Assembly: GCA_037501455.1 (NCBI GenBank)
Contig: CM074863.1
Span: forward strand, 11,156,001-11,220,000
Source of the DNA: Lantana camara
Taxonomy: Eukaryota; Streptophyta; Magnoliopsida; Lamiales; Verbenaceae
Direction of reading: 5' to 3'
Length of the DNA: 64,000 nucleotides
Below, piece after piece: positions 54,523 through 64,000 of this stretch (within the stretch, counting starts at the first letter, position 1; each line of letters opens with the position of its first letter). The position numbers and the translations under genes are program-made. Under the pieces are notes generated by a model that was not told the origin of the DNA, did not search any database, and saw only the letters and a list, made by a program, of their open reading frames with translations.

Positions 54523-57322
54523 TTAAGACGCATGAGTTTGGGCATTTCTCTGAAATGAAATAAAAATTATCAATAATTAAGTTCATTTTTCTAGAAATTT
54601 CATGCTTCGTTAGCATCAAATTTTATTGGGATGATTAAACTTGACCTAAATGTACAAAACTTTCCTTAGGTTTGAGGAATTACAAATACTTCCCTTATTA
54701 GAGAATTTACGGTACATTTGGATCTAATATAAAGTTGGATTGTGACCCAGAAATAATAATTATACTAAATTTGAAAGATATTATTTCTAATTTTTTATGA
54801 ATACCCTATTTTTACTTAAACTCCTATCAATATCTAAATTTAAACTCACGAATATAATAACATGCATTTTGCCAAAAGTCGGGGTATGTTGGGGGGAGTT
54901 TTTGTAGTTTTCAAAATTTGAGGGGATGTTTGTGTAATTAAGTCAACTCACAACTGTTATGGTGTGCTTGTGTAATTATCCCAATTTGTTTTCGGAGAAG
55001 GGTATAACTCATCTCTTCTCTCGCACGCGTGCGCGCGCGCGCGCACACACACGGATCATAGTTAATTTGTAAAATCTTACCCGCTTTTGTTCCTCCATGT
55101 TTGCCTTAATGAGAGAATACATTGCAACACCTGCAATAGCTATTCCAGTGCCAATCCCAGTTTGTGTAGAGATTCTATTGCCTGCCCATTTTCTTCATGT
55201 CAGAAACTGAGTGAACTAAATACAGACTATGAGAGTAGTCAACTTTTCACTCGAGAAACAAGATAGAAGTAATTACCAAAGACAACAATAGAGAATCCAA
55301 TCACAAACACTCGCTTAAGCACATTGCCGACAGCATGCGTTAGCGGAGCTACGCGTTCCAACGTGTTCGTAGCCACCTGCATTTGATCACAAAAGTTACC
55401 GAAAACGTAGTTTGGACTTATTTGTAATTCCCAAACTATGAATAATTAGATCAAGATAATGGAGAGACCTACCTGGTTGTACAAATGGTAGAACATTCCA
55501 ATCCAGAAGAGATCAGACAAGAACTTGTGCAGCCCAACTTTAGCTATTGCATCTTTGAAACCATATTGCATCAGTTTGGGACCCTCAATCTGGCAAAGTT
55601 GAAAGAAAAAACTGTGACTTTTCAAGACTCCTTTTCTTCGTTTTCTTTACGAATTTTTTGTGAAAAAATGCTGTCGAGAAAACTTACAATTATTGCTGGT
55701 GGGAGGCAGAACAGGAGGGCTATAATGGAAATGTATGCGTAGATATTTGTGCTATCCATCCCTGTCTGTTGTACACACAAATAGGAAATTACAGAAAAAC
55801 CCACATCAGATAGGGACCAATATGGCAGAAAAGAAAAAACCCAGGATTTCTGAGAAATTGTTAAAGATTATCACCATTGCTTTCTTTGAGTAAATGCTTC
55901 TGTAAGTAAATGAGATGTTTGAAATCATCGCACTGATGAAGCCAGTCCAGTTAAATGAAAGCTCCGTCATGGATGCCATCGACACACCTGAACGCATCGT
56001 ACAAGATTTTGACAGATAGTAATATCGTAACACGAACAAGTGATGAGTGTTTGATGAGGAAATATTGAAGGATCAATCTTCTTTTACGTACCAATAACGA
56101 CAGGGGCTAAGGATAGCCAGAGAGGGAACGAAATCTGGTGACCTAAAACAAACTGGGATGCAGCAGCACTGAAAAATGGCTCCAATGCTGTCCAAAACAA
56201 AGTCAGACAACTACTTACGATTTCACAACATAGTTAGATTCAGTTACGGTTTTGTCGTACCTTTGATGGTGTGTGTGAAGGAGACAGCAACGGCTGCAAA
56301 CGACACGTTTGACATTACATGTCCGAGAGCATGACAGAACGCTACTGGGGTCAGAAGACCCAACAGTTCCTTGTCAATTGGCTGTACGTTGAAAATTGAA
56401 ATCATACAATCTTGCATTAAGAATTTAATCCCAATTTAAAAGATTATTCTCATGAGTATAATCACAAAATTTCAGATAATGATGAAACTCACGGCACGTT
56501 TCGGTAGACCGACAGCCCAGCTTATCAGGCAATATACAACTCCAACTAAAAGATGAATAGCTGAGACAAAACTGTACAAGGCAGATGATGAATCTTCTCA
56601 AATGACTAAGGAAATAAGTTTGGATTGATTTTGAAGGGTGTTTTGTGTAATTTTCACAAGATGAATGCATGAAGTGAAAGTAGGAAAACAAAGAAAACTT
56701 ACTATGGATATGGGAAATAATTGTAGACCTTCTTGTTCAGAATATTGAATATGACATTGAGGAAATACCTACATCACAAATAATAAACAACTGATTAAAA
56801 AATTATATTATTTATATATGAGCAACCTTGAAAATTTGCAAATAAATACACCTTACCATGTAAAGAAAAAGAATCCTGTAACAAGAGCTGGAAATCTCTC
56901 TGCAAAGCTCTTACTGGGCTCAATAAGCCTGCAAATGCAGTAAGAGCACAAATAAACATCACATGACCTGAAAACTCTCTCATATGTCAAAACTGTCGAA
57001 AACATACGAACCCGTTATTAAGTTCAATCTCACGACCCTCTGAGTCCGAAGCTGCAGCTTTTGCGATGCAAAAATCAGAAGAGCCACGGCGCTTCAAGAT
57101 TTCGTTCAAGCTAGGACTTTGTAAGAATTTTCCCGAGAATTCGACAGATATGGATGCTACAATCTTCCTGGAAAGCGGAGAAAACTCGGAATGATTTGAT
57201 CTTGAAGAAAGAGGTCTAATTCCATATTGTGGGATTTGTGCAGCTGAGCTTGTGGCATGCTGCCTCTGCAATGAAGAAAATCTGGATTGTTGAATGCGAG
57301 GAATGTTAGAGATTGAAGCCAT
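54523..57322 (-). CDS. TPT: Triose-phosphate/phosphate translocator, chloroplast
   Basis: Twelve exons: 57322-57012, 56928-56857, 56768-56703, 56571-56493, 56381-56261, 56187-56092, 55987-55875, 55765-55688, 55589-55473, 55376-55277, 55181-55081, 54549-54523; 426 aa, in phase. Residues 1 to about 100 are a Ser/Arg-rich chloroplast transit peptide; the rest has the eight- to ten-helix translocator core. It matches TPT closely: [137 protein letters not shown]. The protein exchanges triose phosphate and 3-phosphoglycerate for phosphate across the inner envelope, exporting photosynthetic carbon. The last coding exon is only nine codons (RNAQTHAS, stop) after a 531-bp intron that carries a MITE and a CG/CA microsatellite. 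Confidence 0.95.
54628..54983. repeat. MITE family 1, copy D (TPT last intron)
   Basis: About 355 bp from gggatgattaaacttgacct to ttgtgtaattatccc, with the shared internal phrases aggtttgaggaattacaaat and gtttgtgtaattaagtcaac. The longest and most diverged copy. Confidence 0.68.
55023..55052. repeat. CG/CA dinucleotide tract
   Basis: Alternating purine-pyrimidine run (gcgtgcgcgcgcgcgcgcac then acacac) in the TPT last intron; such runs can form Z-DNA. Confidence 0.85.
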
Positions 57323-58355
57323 TATGGGATATAACTTTTATGGGGAAAACAATGAAATATAATGAACTTGTTCTTTTCAAGTTTCAAGATTTTGGTGCCA
57401 ACTAACATATGAAGAAACAAAACCATAACGTTGAATCCCATGTTTGTTGCAGCATAGCTGCATGCGGAGACATCAAAGAAATGGGATTTGCTGATGACAA
57501 CTAACATCTGAGAATCAGACAGCTCTGAGGAAATTGCAAAATATTGAGAAAAAAATACTGTTTATGATGATTTATATTAATCTTTCTTGATTATTTTCTA
57601 TTATGATCTCTTAAGATGCTTTACTTTTGTTAGTAGGGTCTATTACTGTACATGATTGGGAAACTGTAATACCATTCTTGTTATGGATTATAAACACCCT
57701 CATCTGTCAGGTTTTGTTAAAATTTTAAATGTTTTTTCATTAAAATTCTAATATATAGTACTGAAATTTATTAAAACGATCATATGTAACGATCAACACC
57801 ATTAAAATTTCTCAAATTAATCATTTTTGAATCACTGACACTACCGAAATTTCTTAAAATATTTTAAATAATTGATACATTCGAATCTTTTTAAAATTAT
57901 TACGAGTCACCACTGCCACCGAAACACAAGGAATTCACGGTGGTAGTAAGGGAACGAATCAAATACTAATCATGAAATAAAAATACGTTATAATTTATAA
58001 CATAGCCTAAGGAATGAAATATTTGTAATCGATTAATTGATTCTAAAAGGTTAAAATAAATTTGAAACTAAAAAGGGGTCTATACGGAAGAGGAAATATA
58101 ATCTAAAATTTAACAAGATAAATAGAAAATAAAAATTCTATGTAATTAATTTTTGAGTTAAAGAGACTGTACCGACTGTATTCGGGCCTACAAACACCTA
58201 CTGAACCTGGCCCGACCCACATTCATTTCACTTCCCGTTTGATCAAACACCAAATCCCTAAAATCTCTCCCCAATTTGGAAGGAAAAATCGTAACTTCAA
58301 TGCATATTGGTGGAGATCAATTCAAATTCAAGTGAAACCTAGAGGAATTAAGCAA
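57323..58355. other. Divergent promoter region of TPT and EAF7 genes
   Basis: Shared 5' region between the minus-strand TPT and plus-strand EAF7 genes. AT-rich middle; 58230-58355 is likely the EAF7 5' UTR (contains GGCCC near 58184). No gene. Confidence 0.5.
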
Positions 58356-59651
58356 ATGGGGCAGATGACGAATGGCAAAGCTAAGAAGGAAGTAAAAGAA
58401 GAGATTAAAAAGGAAGAAGAAATTGAAGATGAGGAAGAAGAGGAGCATGAACAGGAGCAGGAGCAGGATGGGGTTTCGGTGCACTCTCCTTGCAAAATCA
58501 ACTCGTCGGCTCTCCGAAAGGTGCGGATTCTGTTTATTTCGTTATGCTTTGCGTGTGTAATTCTTATCAATTTTGGTTTGATTCGGTTCAATTTCAGGAG
58601 AAATCAGAAGTGGAATTGGAGCTGAGATTGCTTGAAGCTCTAGAAATCTATCCTCCCGCCAAATTGAGAGGTTCGTTGTTAATTTTTTTAGTTCCTTTTT
58701 CGTTAATTGGCATGGAATGATTATGTACGTTGCTGCAACACATTTAGGCTGAATCCTAATTGTGTTTGTTGTTGTTCAATATATTGGTGAATAGATTGAA
58801 GAATTGTGTGGTGAAACTGAGGAAATGATTCGATTAGTACTGCTGTTAGAATTTGTTTTTGGATGAAATGTTGCTTTTGAATCCCGGTTACTGAAAAAAC
58901 TGATTATTGAACTTTTAAATTCTGCATTTTTTTTTTCAGTTTTCTTGTCCTTCTAAACCTTAGAATCTCACAAGAATATGGTTATATGATAGTTCTTTAG
59001 ATTAGGATGTTTTTAGCTTAGCTAGTTTCTTACGAGAAGCATCGTGATTTCAGGTGCACATCGTCACTTTGTTCTCTATGGTTTAACTGAGTACATGCGA
59101 AGAAGGTTTGCTTGGCTCTCCAATTATGCTTTCATCAACTGTTTCTCCGATTGAATTTAATGTGATGTTCTGAGAGAGTATTTTCATTTAAATTTTATTA
59201 TCCCTACTTGTTGCAGTTTCAACCGTTCATTCACTGCAGAAGATGTTCTGAAACTTCTGGGGCGTTTCTACAACTTGGATATGGTGGTACATTTCTTTCA
59301 AAGTTCTACTTTTCATATATGTACAGATGGTTGAATGGATATCTTGATTGAAGCTTTCAGATTCTATCTCGTTAAGCTTGGCAAAGTAAAATGTTTAAAT
59401 TGCAACATGCACTCGAGTGAGGAGGGTTTTGCTCCCTGCTTAGACTTGGAAAGAATCGAATTTTTGTGTACTTGATATTCCTTCCGTAGCACCTGTAATT
59501 ATTTATCATCACATTCGAAGTGTTTGGATAAAGTTAAGCATTTCTCTCTTTTGTTGGATTTCAGAAACCAGATGATGAAGATGCAGAGTTTCTGACTCAG
59601 GAAGAAGACTTTCGCTTGCCACAGAGTTATTTTCCAGATGAAGATGCCTGA
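58356..59651 (+). CDS. EAF7: EAF7/MRGBP-like subunit of NuA4 histone acetyltransferase
   Basis: Five exons: 58356-58520, 58598-58670, 59054-59105, 59217-59286, 59565-59651; 148 aa, in phase. After a Lys/Glu-rich acidic start (KKEVKEEIKKEEEIEDEE) comes the CT20/EAF7 domain: ELRLLEALEIYPPAKLRG, HRHFVLYGLTEYMRRS, FNRSFTAEDVLKLLGRFYNL, EDAEFLTQEEDFRLP. EAF7 (MRGBP in animals) joins the MRG-domain protein to the NuA4 complex, which acetylates H4 and H2A.Z in the nucleus. I chose ATG 58356 (MGQMTNGKAKKE); an in-frame ATG at 58239 would add 39 residues unlike the family. It lies beside the 14-3-3 gene as in Arabidopsis (At1g26470-At1g26480). Confidence 0.9.
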
Positions 59652-60578
59652 CATGTTGTAATCACGAGTACATAGTTTTCACGTATGGTAGTTGTTCATA
59701 GCTGTTTTTACTTAGTCTGATGCTTCATGGGATGATTCAGTAGCTAGCCTTCTGCTTTTCCATCCCCCTTGTGATGGGATTTTAGGCTTGTTTTGAAAAA
59801 CCTCTGACTTGAAAGGGAAAATTGTGGCTGGATTATGCCGCAAAAGATTAATCTCTCTCTCTCTCTCTCTCTACTCGAACGAAAATCAGCTCCATTACGG
59901 TTAAATTCTCTCTCAGCTCTCTTCATGGTACTTCCGTTAACAAAACATAAACCCATTAACTGTGTCATCTTAATGTTGATAGCGCCTATGTTTTCAAGAT
60001 CAGACAGGTTTACCTAACTTTTATGTGACCATATTTAATTTGAGTTGTTTGTTAGAAAATGTGATTAAAAATTATCGGCAGCAACTCGTTCAAATTCTGT
60101 TCGTTTTTGGCAATCTTTTTGTAAGGTGTAAGTAAGGCTTTGTTAATTTGTTCCATGACAACTATTAAGCATATATACTGCTTTCATTTGCCATTATAAA
60201 GCATTGGAAGGGAAAGAAAACTTCCTAAATATCAAATTCAAGAATCCAATTATCCAAATATAAAATTTAGTCACATTGCAACTGTGTTTATCTACGAAAA
60301 AACAAGACTATCTTCTAAAGCCAAAAGTTCCGGGCGTGGGTGTTGACAAAGTTGCCGGCAGACTAAAACTCGTATTCTGGTTAGGAAGGTGGTTGAATAT
60401 TCGTGGACTTCCGCCAGAGGTATGCCGGAATTATAACAACCCACAAGAGAAAACATGCTCTTGGCCTGTATAACTTGATGCAGGTGTTGCTAACAATTAC
60501 TGCTGCAAGACGAGCACAATTGGAAGTGTAAGGTAAAGAAGAATTTGTCAGTTGGCACATATCTTTAAAAAAATCAAG
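59652..60578. other. Convergent 3' flanks (EAF7 and 14-3-3 genes)
   Basis: Probable UTRs of both genes. Contains a CT repeat near 59850-59871. No supported gene; the plus-strand ORF near 60276 has no family signal. Confidence 0.5.
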
Positions 60579-62531
60579 TTATGTTACCTCAGTTTTTTCA
60601 GGCTTTGATTCCTCAGGTTGTGCTGGCTTAGCTTCCTCAGCTTTACCGTTCTCCTCACCTGTGCACGGCAAAAAGTTATTATCCATTATCATTTCTAAAT
60701 TTAGTTTGTGAGAAAACTTGGCAAGAGGTTGAGTTGAATTATATTGTTTTGGCAAACAAAACCACATTGCCCTGAAGAATATCAAACAGGGTTCAATTGG
60801 GCTGAAATTGAACTGAGAATTTAAAGTTTATGGTATAATTCAAGTAAATTTTGCCACTACTACACCATAGAAATAAATCCGAGCAACAAAGACGACTGTT
60901 TTCTCCTATGGATTTCCTTCACACATATGGACTTATGGAGAGAAGTAAAGATATTGGCATATTGCTTACCATCTTCTGGCAAGTCAGAGGTCCAGAGAGT
61001 GAGATTGTCTCTCAACAGCTGCATAATTAAGGTGCTGTCTTTGTAAGACTCTTCGCTCAGAGTATCCAACTCAGCAATGGCCTCATCAAATGCTTGTTTA
61101 GCCAAATGACAGGCCCTGCCATTTTTCGAGATGAGAAACACATTATACATATTGATTTAAACATACTCCCAAAAGAGTGATTCTTGAATTATTTATGATC
61201 TTGCAAAAAACACTGATTTTACCTCTCAGGAGAGTTCATGATCTCATAGTGGAATACGGAGAAGTTCAAAGCAAGACCAAGGCGGATCGGGTGGGTAGAT
61301 GGGAGATCTGTATTTGCAGCAGCTGAAGCAGCCTACACGAACATTGGAATCAAGGAACAATAAGAAACAAAATGAAGATCGAACAAGCCATATTAACATG
61401 TCTGGTGTGTTAGTTTTCTATGTTTATTATTTATTCTCTAGAGAAATAAACATGCCTCATAGCCCTTGAGGGACTGCTCAGCTGCCTCCTTTTTCTCGTT
61501 ATCTGCCTTGAACTCAGCAAGGTAGCGATAGTAATCACCTTTCCTAAATAAGAAAAGGCCCCGATTGAGTCAGTGAAATCATCTTACAATTCAGGAAGAA
61601 ATCGAATGGGGAAACCGTGTTGTTTCATAGTCATTGTGACAAACCGCATTGTGATGACTTAGTAATAATGTATGAGATTAACGATAACAAAAACACAGCA
61701 AGAACTTAAGTAGTAAGCCATATCAATATGAAATTGCCATAACCGTATGAACGATGACTTACATCTTGTAGTAAAAAACAGTAGCTTCTCCTGAACCAGA
61801 AGCCGGAATCAGATGCTTGTCGATGACAGAAAGAATGTCATTACAGATTTTGGATAGCTCATCCTCCACTTTCTGGCGGTAGCCTTTGATTATCTTCACA
61901 TTGCTCTCATTTCCCTTGGATTCTTCCTTCTGCTCGATTGAAGACATGATTCTCCACGAAGCTCTGCGGGCGCCAATCACATTCTTGTACCCAACAGAGA
62001 GTAGGTTTCTTTCATCCACTGTCAGCTCAACGCCTAGCTTTGCAACTCCATTCATAAATTCAACCATTTCTGGAAGAGAACAAAAGAAAAAAATATATAT
62101 AAATTTCACCAAAATGCATCAATTTTAATCTCATCATTTCCTCAAGAAATCCCACTAATTTATTGCCGCCATGCATAAAAGAGATCTCTTCTATCCAATT
62201 TCCTCACGCAATCGTACATCTCTTCAGGCTTAACAAACATTCACATTATTCCCATTAAGCACAATAAACCGAATCACAGCAAAATTACATACATAAACAC
62301 ACGAAAAACACACACATCGATCCATTAAAAGCAATTGCCAACACATAAAGACGAAAAGACAATCACCTAATGGCAGCATTTTAGCCACGGACAGAGGCTA
62401 CAAAAATACGAGTACAATTGTACAAAACAGCAATGTAGATGGAAAATAATACACATACCGTCGTAGCGCTCGGCTTGCTCGGCGAGCTTAGCCATGTAGA
62501 CGTTAGACTCTCTCTCGGTGTCGGTGGCCAT
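60579..62531 (-). CDS. 14-3-3 protein, epsilon group
   Basis: Six exons: 62531-62459, 62069-61763, 61543-61456, 61332-61223, 61115-60970, 60658-60579; 267 aa, in phase. Core signatures: [109 protein letters not shown]. The dimeric protein binds phosphoserine/threonine motifs on many partners in signalling. [10 protein letters not shown] and [13 protein letters not shown], with more introns than the non-epsilon genes, point to the epsilon group (GRF9-12); synteny with At1g26480 suggests GRF12/iota. The variable tail is acidic ([20 protein letters not shown]). The intron between exons 3 and 4 begins gcatgt, so it has a GC donor. The last exon reads GAG-GTA-ACA-TAA; a further splice at GAG/gtaaca cannot be excluded. 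Confidence 0.93.
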
Positions 62532-63805
62532 TGTCTCCTCTCTCCGTAATTGAAGATCTGGAAAATAGTTTGAAGGTATCTGAGCTGTGATGAATGAATA
62601 TGAATTGAATGGTTACAGAGGGAAAATGGAGGTGGATGGGGGAGGAAAATCAACACCGTACAAATTGGGGCAGTTGTGTAATTTAGAGAAAGTTGGGGGA
62701 ATTATTGGAAGCTGTGCACACACGTGTGTGCGTGCGGCTTTCTTCAGCAGTCTTAGGTTGGATTTGTTCAATCCGGTATGTCGGGCCTATATCTATTTTT
62801 CAGCCGTAATTTTGTATTTTCACCTTTTAAAAAAATAATAATAATAAATTTAAAGGATGGTATGTGTGTGTGTTGGGGCATAAATAATTACTACTACAAA
62901 ATTTAAGAAGTTTTACTAAGCAGCCAATGTAACAATAATCAAAGTTAGGTTCAAATAAGGGATAAGTTAGTAGTAAGTATTTGTACTTGCACCTAATAAG
63001 TGTAAATTGATAGATTATAAGTTCGAATCTTATTAGGAGTAATTGAAAAGCATTGCTAAAGACTCCAAATATGTTAAGGATTTTAAATTCATGTCGATAT
63101 AATTCAATCAATTATATAATAAGGATGTTGTTTTACTTACGTTATAAAAATCATATTAATTATACAATGAGTATAAACTTACTATGCAATTGGGTGATTG
63201 TTCAGAAAATTTACATCACTTGCAAAAAAGAAAAAGTATAAATCATTAGCAACTTATCTTTCCAAAAACAAGCCAATCAAACATAGTTGCGCTAAAAGAA
63301 AAATTAACCTCAAAAATACTTTTCCACCTGGGAAAGAAAAAAGTGAATCATTTCGTACATTTGGTAGGTTGAAGCAATCACCTTAGAATAGCAGTTCCTC
63401 AATACAAATAGAATTCAATTACACAAATAATAAAGAAATATGAAAGCCAAAAGGATCGAATTTGACGAATCAAGAAAAAGAAAAGAAAAGAAGGATTAAC
63501 GAATTGCTACAAACTCTCCTTTGGAAGGGGACAAAATCTTCTTTTCCTTTGAAGTGGACTACTGCAGCAAGCCTTACTCTAATCTACAATGTCCAAAATT
63601 TCTGAGTCCATCTTTCAAAGTACATTTTTCTCCAAGAAAAAGCTCAGCCCCAGTCTTGAATTTGATTTGGAAAATTTGTCGAGAAAATATGCTTCCTGAA
63701 GTGATTGCAACGTGTCAAAGTGTATACACAGGATGATGAAGTTACCAGAGACGAACAAAGAGTGGAGTGTCTTAGAGACGGTGAGAATCTTCCATGATCG
63801 GAAGC
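62532..63805. other. Promoter of 14-3-3 gene and 3' flank of QUA2-like gene
   Basis: 62532-62800 likely promoter and 5' UTR. The remainder is AT-rich, no credible gene; 63500-63805 is probably 3' UTR of the downstream minus-strand gene. Confidence 0.5.
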
Positions 63806-63955
63806 TCATTTTCTCACAAATGGTTTTTGGCATACTAGGAGACGTTGGTCGCTGCCATTTTGAAGATCAACTACTCGGGCTTCCCATCTGAGCTGTGTAA
63901 CAAGAGTACGAGCCATCTCTACGGGACCCACCTTATCAGAAATTATAACCCATCC
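63806..63955 (-). CDS. Last exon of a QUA2-like putative methyltransferase
   Basis: A 50-codon exon between an acceptor (tttggcag at 63956-63963) and a TGA at 63806-63808; the rest of the gene lies beyond the window. It reads GWVIISDKVGPVEMARTL, then QLRWEARVVDLQNGSDQRL and LLVCQKPFVRK. This is the pattern I remember for the end of QUASIMODO2/TSD2-type proteins, Golgi type II membrane putative methyltransferases (DUF248) needed for homogalacturonan and cell adhesion, where the last lines read LKWEARVIE...QRLLICQKPF. Only the end is visible, so the assignment to the QUA2 subgroup is moderate. Confidence 0.6.
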   Translation of the reverse strand, partial: GWVIISDKVGPVEMARTLVTQLRWEARVVDLQNGSDQRLLVCQKPFVRK

Positions 63956-64000
63956 CTGCCAAAGGAGGAGAGTCTCACATTCAGATTTTCATTTATAACA

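Noticed and set aside
60276..60473. 65-codon plus-strand ORF
   Set aside because: Located in the convergent 3' region, with no recognisable domain or splice context.

Overview
This is a window of plant nuclear DNA. The genes are split by many short GT-AG introns. The products are plant-specific: ROOT UV-B SENSITIVE protein, ureide permeases, chloroplast triose-phosphate translocator, X8 callose-binding protein, PPR proteins. Intergenic DNA is AT-rich and full of small inverted-repeat transposons. It is a eudicot; an asterid is my impression only.

Left part (1-23.3 kb), host genes: 3' end of an MRS2-type Mg2+ transporter (+); POLAR-like protein (-); purple acid phosphatase of the PAP1/PAP27 group (-) with an in-frame TGA; an intronless PPR gene (+); RUS3 (+, 14 exons); and two tandem ureide permease genes (-), between which lies a broken copy of the RUS3 last exon, the scar of a tandem duplication.

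Middle part (24,478-38,746): one 14.27-kb Mutator-like element (MULE) with short degenerate inverted ends and a perfect 9-bp target duplication. It carries an intact 774-aa transposase, an intact six-exon DUF1985-Ulp1 protease gene (997 aa), a small GRF zinc-finger membrane protein and a Myb/SANT-like ORF, all on the minus strand. Its non-coding DNA is filled with dozens of TCGC-N4-GCGA motifs, a 329-bp tandem array, a ~230-bp tandem array containing relics of the transposase 3' end, and a ~480-bp imperfect hairpin. This is the most unusual part of the window.

Right part (39.5-64 kb), host genes again: erlin-like SPFH protein (-); X8/PDCB-like GPI protein (-); a 5.5-kb gene-poor stretch with several MITEs; At1g26460-like PPR protein (+); triose-phosphate/phosphate translocator (-); EAF7/MRGBP subunit of NuA4 (+); epsilon-group 14-3-3 protein (-); and the last exon of a QUA2-like putative methyltransferase (-). 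The order ureide permease, X8, PPR, EAF7, 14-3-3 matches, from memory, Arabidopsis At1g26440 to At1g26480, so the MULE, erlin and TPT genes sit inside an old conserved block.

Gene models were built by reading splice sites by eye and checking that reading phase is kept across every junction. Family names come from recognised protein motifs, not from a database search.
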